Source: Rhodopseudomonas palustris
GTDB lineage: Bacteria > Pseudomonadota > Alphaproteobacteria > Rhizobiales > Xanthobacteraceae
Direction: 5' to 3'
DNA: 64,000 nt
Assembly: GCF_034479375.1 (NCBI RefSeq)
Contig: NZ_CP140155.1
Span: forward strand, 2,666,001-2,730,000
Shown: piece by piece, positions 27,926-37,928 of the stretch
Layout: every line of letters starts with the position of its first letter
How positions within the stretch are numbered: position 1 is the first letter of the stretch
The notes under the pieces: generated by a model
The model's database searches: none
What the model was told of the DNA's origin: nothing
What the model saw: the letters and a program-made list of their open reading frames with translations, nothing else
Made by a program: the position numbers and the translations under genes

Positions 27926-28288
27926 TCAGTTGAGCGGCGAGAACGTCTGCTCCTCGCAGCGATCGACGATCGCCGAAAAGCGCCACGACACCAGCTTGGC
28001 GTCGCGATAGAACAGCGCGTAGGTCGGCCGCGCCGGCCCCGGAGTCGCGCTGCGCAGGCAGATGATCCAGGGAGCCACGGTGACCGGGGCTGCCTCGATC
28101 GGGCCTCCGAATTCCAGGGGATCGGGGAGCTTCGCCTCGGCCGCCACCCTCCTGAGTTCGGCCGCGACGGCAGCCAGGCTCGGGGCCGGGCCGGACGGCT
28201 CTGGAATGGCTTCGAGGATCGACGAGCACGACATCAGCAGCAGGCCGAGCAAAGCCGCCGAAGCGATCCGGACCGACGAACTGGCCAT
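27926..28288 (-). CDS. Small putative lipoprotein
   Basis: A 120-residue protein with a type II signal peptide: MASSSVRIASAALLGLLLMSC, with the lipobox LLMSC giving lipid attachment at Cys21. The remaining 100 residues show no family I recognise; the end contains YALFYRDAKLVSWRFSAIVD. Two cysteines (in WIICLRS and DRCEEQ) could form a disulfide in the periplasm. The gene converges on the GT4 gene with stops 2 bases apart. A role in outer-membrane or glycan assembly is possible but unsupported. Confidence 0.6.
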   Translation of the reverse strand: MASSSVRIASAALLGLLLMSCSSILEAIPEPSGPAPSLAAVAAELRRVAAEAKLPDPLEFGGPIEAAPVTVAPWIICLRSATPGPARPTYALFYRDAKLVSWRFSAIVDRCEEQTFSPLN

Positions 28289-28423
28289 GCGATGATTGGT
28301 GGATTGGTGCCGAATGGTGGGATCTCCGTGCGTGTCACCTAAACCAAATCGCCGACCGGATCAAAGGCGGAAGAACAACCGCGGCCAGCGCCCAATCGTG
28401 TCGCTGCGCGCCGGCGGACGGTC

Positions 28424-29617
28424 TCAGACGATCCTGTTACGTCGCAGCGCCCCGATTTCCTCCGGGCTGAATCCGAATTCCGCCAGCACCTCGTCGGTCT
28501 GTTCGCCGAATTCCGGCGGCCGGGCCGCCATACGCGTCGGCGTGCGCGACAAGGACACCGGCTGGCCGACGAGCCGGATCGTGCGGCCGTCCGGATTGGG
28601 CACGTCCTGCGCGATGCCGAGATGGCGGACCTGCGCGTCGTCGAACACCTGATCGACGTTGTAGATCGGACCGCACGGAACGCCCGCGGCGTTCAGTGTT
28701 TCGACCCAATACGCGCTGGTCTGCTTTTCAGTGAGCGCGTTGATGTCGCCATTCAGCGCATCGCGATTGCGCGATCGCGCCGGCGCGGTCGCGTAGTCCG
28801 GGTTGCTGATCAGTTCGGGCGCGCCGAGCGTTTCGGCGCAACGCTCCCAGATCCTGCCGCCGGTGGTGGCGATGTTGATGTAGCCGTCGGAGGTTCTGAA
28901 CACGCCGGTTGGAATGCTGGTCGGATGGTTGTTGCCGGCCTGACCCGGGACGTCTCCTTCCATCAGCCAGCGCGCGGCCTGGAAATCCAGCATGAAGATC
29001 TGCGCCTGCAGCAGCGAGGTCTGTACCCACTGGCCCTCGCCGGAAACCTCGCGCTCCAGCAGCGCCGTCATCACGCCGAGCGCGCAGAACAGTCCCGCGG
29101 TGAGATCGGCGACCGGTATGCCGGCCCGCATCGGCCCTTGGCCCGGGGCCCCGGTGATCGACATCAGCCCGCCCATGCCCTGCGCGATCTGGTCGAAGCC
29201 CGGACGCTGGTGATACGGGCCGTCCTGACCGAAGCCGGAAATGCTGCCGAGGATGATGCGCGGATTGACCGCGCGCAGGCTCTCATAGTCGATCCCGAGC
29301 CTGTCCTTGACGTCGGGCCGGAAGTTCTCGATCACGACATCGGCCTGCGCCACCAGCCGGCGAAACACCGCGAGGCCCTCGGGCTGTTTCAGGTCCAGCG
29401 TCATCGCGCGTTTATTGCGATGCAGGTTCTGGAAGTCCGAGCCGTGGCGCGGGCCGCCGGGCTGCTCGCCGCCGGCATCGGCGGTCAGCGCGTCGATCTT
29501 GATGACGTTGGCGCCCCAGTCGGCGAACTGCCTCACCGCCGTCGGCCCGGATCGGACCCGCGTCAGATCGAGCACGGTGAAGCGCGCAAGCGCCTGCGAG
29601 GCGCGAGGAAAGGTCAT
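28424..29617 (-). CDS. Class III CoA-transferase (CaiB/BaiF family)
   Basis: A 397-residue enzyme that moves CoA between carboxylic acids. The start MTFPRASQALARFTVLDLTR has GGAG upstream; a TTG two codons earlier is rejected. VLDLTRVRSGPTAVRQFADW, NLHRNKRAMTLDLKQPEG (near residue 67), VVIENFRPDVKDRLGIDYE and ILGSISGFGQDGPYHQRPGF are diagnostic of the family, and AGIPVADLTAGLF (near 168) holds the expected catalytic Asp. It resembles formyl-CoA-transferase-like members. It is out of place among sugar genes, on the same strand as the phosphohexomutase. Acyl donor and acceptor are unknown. Confidence 0.9.
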   Translation of the reverse strand: MTFPRASQALARFTVLDLTRVRSGPTAVRQFADWGANVIKIDALTADAGGEQPGGPRHGSDFQNLHRNKRAMTLDLKQPEGLAVFRRLVAQADVVIENFRPDVKDRLGIDYESLRAVNPRIILGSISGFGQDGPYHQRPGFDQIAQGMGGLMSITGAPGQGPMRAGIPVADLTAGLFCALGVMTALLEREVSGEGQWVQTSLLQAQIFMLDFQAARWLMEGDVPGQAGNNHPTSIPTGVFRTSDGYINIATTGGRIWERCAETLGAPELISNPDYATAPARSRNRDALNGDINALTEKQTSAYWVETLNAAGVPCGPIYNVDQVFDDAQVRHLGIAQDVPNPDGRTIRLVGQPVSLSRTPTRMAARPPEFGEQTDEVLAEFGFSPEEIGALRRNRIV

Positions 29618-29728
29618 CCACAACTCCGAACTTGCGGTCGATCGAGCAGCCGGCGCCGTGTAGCGCCGCCGAGAGAGTCCGGCGCACGGGACAGCGCGTC
29701 AAGCTTGGGAAACGCGGCTTCGGGCCGA

Positions 29729-31225
29729 TCAGATCGTCTGGTTGTAGGCGCCGACTTCGGGATGCCGGCGCAGCACGACGTTCACCGCCTCGAACATCTC
29801 GTGCATCCGCGCTTCGGACACCGGGCTTTCGACCACGACGACGAGCTCGGGCTTGTTCGACGAGGCGCGGACCAGCCCCCAGCTGCCGTCCGCGCAGGTG
29901 ACGCGGACGCCGTTGACGGTGACGAGATCGCGGATCGGCTGGCCGGCGACCTTGTCGCCGTTCGCCTGCGCCGCTTCGAAATGTTTCACCACCGCGTCGA
30001 TCACGCCGTACTTCTTCTCGTCGTCGCAATGCGGCGACATCGTCGGCGACGACCAGGTTTTCGGCAGCGCGTTCTTGAGGTCCGACATCGACTTGCCGGG
30101 CGCGCGATCGAGCATCTCGCAGATCGCGATCGCCGACACCAGACCGTCGTCATAGCCGCGGCCGGGCGGGACGTTGAAGAAGAAGTGGCCCGACTTCTCG
30201 AAGCCGGCCAGCGCCTTCAACTCGTTGGTGCGGCGCTTCATGTAGGAATGGCCGGTCTTCCAATATTCGGTCTTCGCGCCCTGCGCCTGCAGCACCGGGT
30301 CCGTGGCGAACAGCCCGGTGGACTTCACGTCGACCACGAACTGCGCGTTGGGAGTGATCGCCGACATGTCGCGCGCCAGCATCACCCCGACCTTGTCGGC
30401 GAAGATCTCCTCGCCGGTGTCGTCGACCACGCCGCAACGGTCGCCGTCGCCGTCGAAGCCGAGACCAAGATCAGCCTTGTGCTGCAGCACCGCGTCGCGG
30501 ATCGCGTGCAGCATCTCCATGTCTTCGGGGTTCGGATTGTACTTCGGGAAGGTGTGGTCGAGCTCGGTGTCGAGCGGGATCACCTCGCAGCCGATCGCTT
30601 CCATCACCTGCGGCGCGAACGCGCCGGCGGTGCCGTTGCCGCAGGCGACCACGACCTTCAGCTTACGCGCGAGTTTGGCGTGCTTGGTGAGATCGGCGAT
30701 GTAGCGCGCCGGATAGTTCTCGTGAAAGACATAGGAGCCGGCGCCGCTGGCGAACTGCGCATTCAGCACGATCTCCTTCAGCCGCCCCATCTCGTCCGGG
30801 CCGAAGGTTAGCGGACGGTTGGCGCCCATCTTGACGCCGGTCCAGCCGTTGTCGTTGTGCGAAGCGGTGACCATCGCGACGCAGGGGACGTCGAGATCGA
30901 ACTGCGCGAAATACGCCATCGGCGTCACCGCCAGCCCGATATCGTGCACCTTGCAGCCGGCCGCCATCAGGCCGGAGATCAGCGCGTATTTGATCGACGC
31001 CGAATAGCCGCGGAAATCATGGCCGGTGACGATCTCCTTGGGCTGACCTAGTTCGGCGATCAGCGTGCCCAGCCCCATGCCCAGCGCCTGCACGCCCATC
31101 AGATTGATCTCTTTGCCGAACAGCCAGCGCGCGTCGTATTCGCGGAAGCCGGTCGGCTTCACCATCGGCTCGGATTCATAAGCGTAGGTGTTGGGCTGCA
31201 GGGACGGCTTGGGCGTCGGAAACAT
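29729..31225 (-). CDS. Phosphomannomutase/phosphoglucomutase
   Basis: Converts mannose-6-phosphate to mannose-1-phosphate, and probably the glucose pair, feeding manC and rfbA/rfbF. 498 residues from ATG at 31225; a GTG five codons earlier is possible. Domains of the alpha-D-phosphohexomutase family are in order: the phosphoserine loop TASHNDNGW (near residue 120), the Mg site FDGDGDRCGVVD (near 254), a sugar-binding loop FEKSGHFFFN (near 345) and the phosphate loop VRASSNKPELVVVVES (near 460). GREF-like start reads GFREYDARWLFG. Next upstream on this strand is manC, so the two may be one unit. Confidence 0.92.
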   Translation of the reverse strand: MFPTPKPSLQPNTYAYESEPMVKPTGFREYDARWLFGKEINLMGVQALGMGLGTLIAELGQPKEIVTGHDFRGYSASIKYALISGLMAAGCKVHDIGLAVTPMAYFAQFDLDVPCVAMVTASHNDNGWTGVKMGANRPLTFGPDEMGRLKEIVLNAQFASGAGSYVFHENYPARYIADLTKHAKLARKLKVVVACGNGTAGAFAPQVMEAIGCEVIPLDTELDHTFPKYNPNPEDMEMLHAIRDAVLQHKADLGLGFDGDGDRCGVVDDTGEEIFADKVGVMLARDMSAITPNAQFVVDVKSTGLFATDPVLQAQGAKTEYWKTGHSYMKRRTNELKALAGFEKSGHFFFNVPPGRGYDDGLVSAIAICEMLDRAPGKSMSDLKNALPKTWSSPTMSPHCDDEKKYGVIDAVVKHFEAAQANGDKVAGQPIRDLVTVNGVRVTCADGSWGLVRASSNKPELVVVVESPVSEARMHEMFEAVNVVLRRHPEVGAYNQTI

Positions 31226-31291
31226 CGGCGGACAACTCACAATACGGGAGAACGAAAATCGACTATTCGCGGGGCCGCGGGGCGCACGCCG

Positions 31292-32704
31292 TCAGGCCCT
31301 CTGATAGTCGTCCTCGATTCGAATGATGTCGTCCTCGCCGAGGTAGCTGCCGGTCTGCACCTCGATCAGTTCCAGTGGAATCTTGCCCGGGTTCTCGAGG
31401 CGATGGGTGGCGCCAATCGGAATGTAGATCGACTCGTTCTCGTGCACGGTCTTGACCAGATCGTTGACGGTGACCAGCGCCGTTCCGCGCACCACGATCC
31501 AGTGCTCGGACCGATGATGATGCTTCTGCAGCGACAACCTGCCGCCGGCCTTGACCACGATGCGTTTCACCTGGTGACGATCGCCGTTGTCGAGCGATTC
31601 GTAGCTGCCCCAGGGGCGGTGAACCCGCAGATGCTGCTGGGTCACTTCCGGCGCGACCGCCTTGAGCTTGGCGACAAGCCGCTTCAGGCCGTTGGCATCC
31701 TTCTGACGCGAGACCAGTATCGCGTCCGTGGTCGCCACCACGACCAGATCATCGACGCCCTCGAGCGCGACGAGGGCCTTGTCCGACGTGACGTTGCAGT
31801 TGCGGCTGTCCTCGAACACCGCGGGTCCCTGCGCAGCGTTGCCATGCTCGTCCTTGTCGGACAATTCCCACACCGCATGCCACGAACCGACATCCGACCA
31901 GCCGCAATCCACCGGCACCAGCGCCGCGCGGGCGGTCTTCTCCATCACCGCGTAGTCGATCGATATCGCCTTGGCCCGGCCGAACGCTTCCGGCTCGAGC
32001 GTCAGGAAACCGAGATCGCGGCCGGCGCCCGTCACCGCGTCGGTGATGCTGTCGATGCTCTCGGCGTCCTGCTGGCGATATTCGTCGAGCAGCGCCGACG
32101 CGCGGAACATGAAGTTGCCGCTATTCCACAGATAACCCTGTTCGACGTAGCTCGTCGCCGTCTCGGCATCGGGCTTTTCGACGAACTTGCCGACCCTGCG
32201 CACGCCGCCGGTGATCGGCTCGCCCGGACAGATATAGCCGTATTCACTGGCCGGCCGTTCCGGCTTCACGCCGAAGGTGACGATGTACCCCTGATCAGCG
32301 GCGACCTTGCCCTCGCGGCAAGCCGCGATGAAGCCCTGCGTGTCGCGCACGACGTGGTCGGCCGCCAGCGCCAGAACGACCGCATCCGGGTCCCGCTGAT
32401 TGGCGAGAACCGCGCCCGCCGCGATCGCCGGGCCGGAATCGCGGCGTGCCGGCTCCAGCAGAATGTCGGCCTCGATGCCGAGCTCCGTGAGTTGCTCCAG
32501 CACGATGAAGCGATAGCCGGTGTTGGTCATCACGATCGGCCGCCCGAACAGCGCCGGATCGGACACCCGCAGGAGCGTCTCCTGAAACGTCGAGCGCTTC
32601 CCGAACAACGGCAAGAACTGCTTCGGACGGACCTCGCGGGAGGCCGGCCAGAGCCGGGTCCCGGCGCCGCCGCACATGATCAGGGGAATGATACGGTTGT
32701 CCAT
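31292..32704 (-). CDS. manC: Mannose-1-phosphate guanylyltransferase / mannose-6-phosphate isomerase
   Basis: Bifunctional enzyme making GDP-mannose from mannose-1-phosphate and, in many relatives, fructose-6-phosphate to mannose-6-phosphate. 470 residues, typical. MDNRIIPLIMCGGAGTRLWP is the start with GAGGA upstream. Motifs: CGGAGTRLWPASREVRPKQF (pyrophosphorylase signature), GKFVEKPD (near 170), DCGWSDVGSWHAVWE (near 265) and, in the C-terminal cupin (about 350-465), LQKHHHRSEHWIVVRGTALV and NESIYIPIGATHRLENPGKI. It supplies gmd and rmd. Confidence 0.95.
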   Translation of the reverse strand: MDNRIIPLIMCGGAGTRLWPASREVRPKQFLPLFGKRSTFQETLLRVSDPALFGRPIVMTNTGYRFIVLEQLTELGIEADILLEPARRDSGPAIAAGAVLANQRDPDAVVLALAADHVVRDTQGFIAACREGKVAADQGYIVTFGVKPERPASEYGYICPGEPITGGVRRVGKFVEKPDAETATSYVEQGYLWNSGNFMFRASALLDEYRQQDAESIDSITDAVTGAGRDLGFLTLEPEAFGRAKAISIDYAVMEKTARAALVPVDCGWSDVGSWHAVWELSDKDEHGNAAQGPAVFEDSRNCNVTSDKALVALEGVDDLVVVATTDAILVSRQKDANGLKRLVAKLKAVAPEVTQQHLRVHRPWGSYESLDNGDRHQVKRIVVKAGGRLSLQKHHHRSEHWIVVRGTALVTVNDLVKTVHENESIYIPIGATHRLENPGKIPLELIEVQTGSYLGEDDIIRIEDDYQRA

Positions 32705-33225
32705 CGAGTCCTCGTTGATCGACGTTATCCTCGGCAGCGGGGCAGTGGCAAGAACAGCCGGCTGGCGATCCGGCCCCAATGCCTGCAAAATCGGCGCTAG
32801 AACAGGCCCCGAGCGATTGGTTTGCTCATCGGCGGCAAGGTGTCAATCCTCAAACACCGGGGCGGAAGGGGCGACATCGAGACGACCCCAACGTCGAAGC
32901 CGAGGTGCGGCATCCGATCGAGGCGTCCCTGGCTGGGGACCGGGACCACAATGTCGCGACCTTGTCAAAAATCGAACTGCTCAGAAAATCGGCAAAGACA
33001 CGAACGGATGAGTGCGCAGGCGCACCCGCGATCGAGGTTGAATCCGTCGACGGTCACACTTGTCTTCGTCATATCATTTGACGCAACTAATGCCGTTCAA
33101 GTAGAGAATGCGAACGCAATGCAACATCCTCACCGGGTGTCGTCCGATACTGGCAATTCTCACCGCAGCTATTGATTTGCGCTCATTGCGTGCCGTGAAC
33201 TCGTGTTTTTTCGGACGTGTCGAGT
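32705..33225. other. Long divergent intergenic region, no gene seen
   Basis: About 520 bases between manC (leftward) and the WbsX-like gene (rightward). Open frames here (for example 32779-33081) have no family resemblance and poor codon character. The right half, from about 33040, is clearly more AT-rich than the rest of the locus. A possible rightward promoter is TTGACG (33078-33083) with 18 bases to TAGAGA (33102-33107); it is weak. Regulatory DNA for both flanking genes is the likeliest content. Confidence 0.4.
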
Positions 33226-35187
33226 ATGAAGAACGGCGACTTGTCGACGCTCATTCAGAATTTCATCGGTGACCATTTCGGTTATGTCGCGGATCGAACC
33301 GAGTATATTTCGGCCGCATCGTCGATCAGGACGCCCTCGGCCGCCAGGCTGATCGCTCACTATCTTCCGCAGTACTATCCGATCCCCGAGAACGACGAAT
33401 GGTGGGGCAAAGGATTCACGGAGTGGACCAACGTCACCCGCGCGGTGCCGCAATTCGTCGGACATTATCAGCCGCACCTGCCGGCCGACCTCGGCTTCTA
33501 TGATTTGCGCCTCCCCGAGGTGCAGGAGCAGCAGGTCGCGCTCGCCAAGAACGCCGGGCTGTCGGCTTTCAGCTTCTATTTCTATTGGTTCAGCGGCAGA
33601 ACCTTGCTCGAGGCGCCGCTGAAGCGCTTCGTCGAGAATGAAAATATCGACTTCCAGTTCTGCCTGTGCTGGGCCAATGAGGACTGGTCGCGGACCTGGT
33701 CGGGCAACGCCGACGAAATCCTGATCTCCCAGGAGTACAGCCCGGAGGACGATATCGCTTTCATCGCGCATATCGCCCGGTATTTGCGCAGCGAGAAGTA
33801 CTTCCGTGTCGACGGGAAGCCGCTGATCAATGTCTGGCGATCGACGATGCTGCCCGATCCCGCAGCGACCGTGGGCCGGTGGCGCGACTGGTGCCGGCAG
33901 AACGGGATCGGTGAAATCCACGTCTCGCGATGCGAGAGTTACGAAAGGCTGGACCCGGCCGATCAGGGACTCGACAGCGCGTTTCAGCACGCGCCGAGCG
34001 ACAGCCGATGGCTCGAGCAGAATTTAGCACGCTATCCCGGCGCGCCGCCGTTGCTGAATCCGAATTTCGATGGACAGGTCTTCGATTATCACGACCTGGT
34101 GCGGCGCTCGCGCGAATTCGTCGAGCCGAACTACCTGCTGTTCCGATCCGTATGCCCGTCCTGGGACAACCAGGCAAGGCGTCCCGGCGCGGGCCGAACC
34201 CTGATAGGCGCCGATCCCGACAGCTACCGGGACTTTCTGGAAACGGTGATCGACCAGACCGCCAGGCGTCAGCCCGATCCGGACAAGCGGATCGTGTTCA
34301 TCAACGCCTGGAACGAATGGGGGGAAGGCGCGCACCTCGAACCGGACAGGCGGTTCGGCTTCGGCAATCTCGAAGCCACGAAGATGGCCGATCTGCGCGT
34401 CGCGCTGAGGCACGGCCGGATCGCCGAGCCGAACCGCATCGCTGTCGTCGTTCACGTCTACTACACCGAGCTGCTTTCCGAATGCCTGGGCTGGATCGAG
34501 AGCCTGGAGCTGCCGCACGACCTGTTCATCACCACCGCCACCGAGAAGCGAGCAACCGTCGAGGCGTTCGTGGCCGAGCGCGGACTGGCGGCGACCGTCG
34601 TGGCGGTCGACAATCGCGGACGCGACGTCGCCCCGTTTCTCCAGGTTCTGCAGTCGCTCGATTACGAGCGGTACGGCAAGGTGCTGAAGCTGCACGGCAA
34701 GGCGACGCAGAGCGACCCTCACGGCGCCTCGTGGCGGCAGGGACTATTCCGGACCCTGGCCGATCCGGAGAAATTGCAGCGCGCCCTCGCGCTGTTCGAC
34801 GCGAATCCTGACATCGGCGTGCTCGGTCCGAGCGAATTTCTGCTCGCGATGCAGCCCTATCTCGGACGCAACGAGGCCGCCGTCCGCCGGCTTGCCCAGC
34901 GCATGGGCGCAGAGTTCGAACCCGAGGCGGACACGTTCTTCGCCGGCACGATGTTCATCGCGCGTACCAGGGCGCTGCTGCCGCTCGGTGCCCTGGGATT
35001 CGCAACCGCCGATTTCGAGCCGGAACAGGGACAGGGAAACGGCACGCTCGCGCACGCGATCGAACGTTCGGTGATTTACAGCGCCAAGGCGGCCGGGCTC
35101 ACACTCGCCGCCATCGACGACAACGCCGACGCGGGTACCGGCCTCGTCTCGAAGGGGCGCAGCACGTTCCCTTATGTAATCAAATGA
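33226..35187 (+). CDS. WbsX-type glycosyltransferase fused to RgpF-like rhamnan-synthesis domain
   Basis: A 653-residue two-domain protein. Residues about 40-390 match the WbsX family: AHYLPQYYPIPENDEWWGKG, GFTEWTNV, FSFYFYWFSGRTLLEAP, LCWANEDWSRTWSG and INAWNEWGEGAHLEPDRRFG. Residues about 403-640 match the rhamnan synthesis protein F family: VVVHVYYTELLSECLGWIE, VDNRGRDVAPFLQVLQ, VLKLHGKATQSDPHG and FFAGTMFIARTRALLPL. Both parts are found in enzymes building rhamnose-containing O-antigens, which fits the L- and D-rhamnose genes here. ATG 33226 is taken as start; GTG 33217 is in frame. It stands alone on its strand. Confidence 0.88.
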   Translation: MKNGDLSTLIQNFIGDHFGYVADRTEYISAASSIRTPSAARLIAHYLPQYYPIPENDEWWGKGFTEWTNVTRAVPQFVGHYQPHLPADLGFYDLRLPEVQEQQVALAKNAGLSAFSFYFYWFSGRTLLEAPLKRFVENENIDFQFCLCWANEDWSRTWSGNADEILISQEYSPEDDIAFIAHIARYLRSEKYFRVDGKPLINVWRSTMLPDPAATVGRWRDWCRQNGIGEIHVSRCESYERLDPADQGLDSAFQHAPSDSRWLEQNLARYPGAPPLLNPNFDGQVFDYHDLVRRSREFVEPNYLLFRSVCPSWDNQARRPGAGRTLIGADPDSYRDFLETVIDQTARRQPDPDKRIVFINAWNEWGEGAHLEPDRRFGFGNLEATKMADLRVALRHGRIAEPNRIAVVVHVYYTELLSECLGWIESLELPHDLFITTATEKRATVEAFVAERGLAATVVAVDNRGRDVAPFLQVLQSLDYERYGKVLKLHGKATQSDPHGASWRQGLFRTLADPEKLQRALALFDANPDIGVLGPSEFLLAMQPYLGRNEAAVRRLAQRMGAEFEPEADTFFAGTMFIARTRALLPLGALGFATADFEPEQGQGNGTLAHAIERSVIYSAKAAGLTLAAIDDNADAGTGLVSKGRSTFPYVIK

Positions 35188-35200
35188 AGTTGCAACCGCC

Positions 35201-36172
35201 CTATCGGCTCTGGCCGCGCCAGTAGTCGAGGACCGAGGCGATGGTGTCCGGCCAGTCGTGGGCCGGATGCCAGTCGAGCCATTCGGCGGCGCGCGCGGCG
35301 TTGCCGAACGCGACCGGCGTATCGTTCGGACGCAGCCGCTGCGGATCCACCATCACGTCGATTTTCGACGCCGTCAGCGACAGCAGTCGATCGAGCGCGT
35401 CCTGCAGCGGCCGCGCGACGCCGGAGGCGATATTGATCACCGCGCCGTTCGGCAGATCGTCGAATCGCAGCAGCGTCCGGACATAGGCGTCGACCACGTC
35501 CCGCACATCGAGGAAATCGCGCCTGCTCGACAGGTCGCCGACGCGGATCACCGGCTCCTGTTCGCCGCGTTCGATCCTGGCGATCTGCGAGGCGAAAGCG
35601 GGAATGGCGAATTGTGGGGATTGGCCGGGGCCGGTGTGATTGAACGGGCGAAGCCGCAGCACCCGCAGCGAGCTTCGCGCCATCTGGCCCAGCATGATGT
35701 CCGCGGCCGCTTTCGCCGCGCCATAGGGATTGACCGGATCGAGCAAGGCGCTTTCGTCGAGCGGCTGGCCCGACTTGAAACTGGCGCCGTAGACTTCGGC
35801 GCTGCTGCAATACAGCAACCGGCACTCCGGCGCGAACGCGGACACCGCCAGCGCGATATTCTGCGTGCCGCCGAAATTGACGTTCCAGGCGAGCCGCTGA
35901 TCGGAGTTCGCGGCGGTGACCGCGGCGACCGCGGCGAGGTGAACGATATGGGTCGGCTGCTCGGCGCGGATCAGGCGCTCGACCTCGTCGGCATCGCCGA
36001 CGTCGAGACGGGCGAAGCGGCACTGGCGATGGCCGCCGACAGATTCGCCGTGGCGGTCGGCGAGCAGGATCTCGCTCTGCGGCAGGGTCTCGGAAAGCCT
36101 GTCGACCAGATGACGGCCGACGAATCCGGTGGCGCCGGTGACCAACAGCCGCGCGGGCGTCGACGGGCTCAT
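35201..36172 (-). CDS. rmd: GDP-4-keto-6-deoxy-D-mannose reductase
   Basis: Reduces the Gmd product to GDP-D-rhamnose. 323 residues of the extended SDR type: LLVTGATGFVGRHLVDRL (NAD(P) loop), HLAAVAAV (near 73), CSSAEVYG (near 118) and PVNPYGAAKAAADIM with the Tyr-Lys pair (near 143). FNHTGPGQSPQFAIPAFASQ (near 172) is characteristic of Rmd. The ATG at 36172 follows the gmd stop by five bases; a longer ORF to 36886 lies inside gmd and is rejected. Assignment of the D-rhamnose product rests on adjacency to gmd; a 6-deoxy-D-talose product cannot be excluded. Confidence 0.88.
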   Translation of the reverse strand: MSPSTPARLLVTGATGFVGRHLVDRLSETLPQSEILLADRHGESVGGHRQCRFARLDVGDADEVERLIRAEQPTHIVHLAAVAAVTAANSDQRLAWNVNFGGTQNIALAVSAFAPECRLLYCSSAEVYGASFKSGQPLDESALLDPVNPYGAAKAAADIMLGQMARSSLRVLRLRPFNHTGPGQSPQFAIPAFASQIARIERGEQEPVIRVGDLSSRRDFLDVRDVVDAYVRTLLRFDDLPNGAVINIASGVARPLQDALDRLLSLTASKIDVMVDPQRLRPNDTPVAFGNAARAAEWLDWHPAHDWPDTIASVLDYWRGQSR

Positions 36173-36177
36173 CGGCG

Positions 36178-37176
<999 letters not shown>

Positions 37177-37272
37177 TCAAGAAGGCCCGGAATTACGGGC
37201 ATCTCAGCATGGTTAGAAGTCAGACAGGCCGGGAAAGTCAAGAGACGACCCCCGACCCGGGCGTTGCGGGAC

Positions 37273-37287
37273 GGCGCTTTGAGCGCC
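37273..37287 (-). terminator. Possible weak hairpin after rfbC
   Basis: A compact stem GGCGCT-ttg-AGCGCC lies between the rfbC stop and the gmd start. There is no T-run, so it is at best a weak or factor-dependent stop, or an mRNA stabiliser between the two genes. Confidence 0.25.
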
Positions 37288-37318
37288 CCCCGGAACCAGG
37301 CGACTACCTTTCGACCGC

Positions 37319-37873
37319 TCAACGGAAAGGCGTTTCGATGTCCTGCAACCGCGGCAGCCTGGCATCCTTGGCGGACAGATGCGGCGCGCCCGGCGGCAGC
37401 TTCCAGGGGAATGCGATGGTGGGATCGTCCCAGCGGACGCCGCCATCGGATTCCGGCGCATAGAAGTCGGTGACCTTGTACAGCACCTCGGTATCGGGTT
37501 CGAGCGTGATGAACGCATGCGCGAAGCCGACCGGAACGAACAATTGCTCGCCGTTGGCGGCGGACAGTTCGGCCGCGACCCATTTCGCATAGGTCGGCGA
37601 GCCGGCGCGCAGATCGACCGCGATGTCGACGATGCTGCCGCGGACGCAGCGGACCAGCTTGTCCTGCGCATGCGGCGGCGCCTGAAAGTGAAAGCCGCGG
37701 ATCGTGCCTTCGTGCTTCGAATAGGAATGATTGTCCTGCACGAACTGCCAATTCAGATCGAATTGCGCGAGCGTCTTCTGGTTGTAGCTTTCCGAAAACC
37801 AGCCGCGATCGTCCGAGAAGCGCTTCGGCGACAACAATCGGACGCCGGCAATGTCGAGTTCGCGAATTTGCAT
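37319..37873 (-). CDS. rfbC: dTDP-4-dehydrorhamnose 3,5-epimerase
   Basis: Third step to dTDP-L-rhamnose. 184 residues, normal. MQIRELDIAGVRLLSPKRF is the start with GGAG upstream; 14 further in-frame codons have no homology. Cupin motifs: FSDDRGWFSESYNQ, FVQDNHSYSKHEGTIRGFHF (with the catalytic His, near 62), KLVRCVRGSIVDIAVDLR and FVPVGFAHAFITLEPDTEVL, then YKVTDFYAPESDGGVRWDDP. This copy keeps the YKVTDFY segment typical of true RfbC, unlike the paralogue at 41269. It completes the set of rfbA, rfbB, rfbC and rfbD, although they are scattered. Confidence 0.94.
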   Translation of the reverse strand: MQIRELDIAGVRLLSPKRFSDDRGWFSESYNQKTLAQFDLNWQFVQDNHSYSKHEGTIRGFHFQAPPHAQDKLVRCVRGSIVDIAVDLRAGSPTYAKWVAAELSAANGEQLFVPVGFAHAFITLEPDTEVLYKVTDFYAPESDGGVRWDDPTIAFPWKLPPGAPHLSAKDARLPRLQDIETPFR

Positions 37874-37928
37874 GACTTCTGTTCTCCGCCGCAGGCACGC
37901 GATGGGGCCGCCCAACGCCGCGAGCGCC

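Noticed and set aside
32779..33081. A 100-codon ORF in the gap between manC and the WbsX-type gene
   Set aside because: No homology that I recognise, no Shine-Dalgarno sequence, overlapping alternatives in other frames, and a composition that drifts along the frame.
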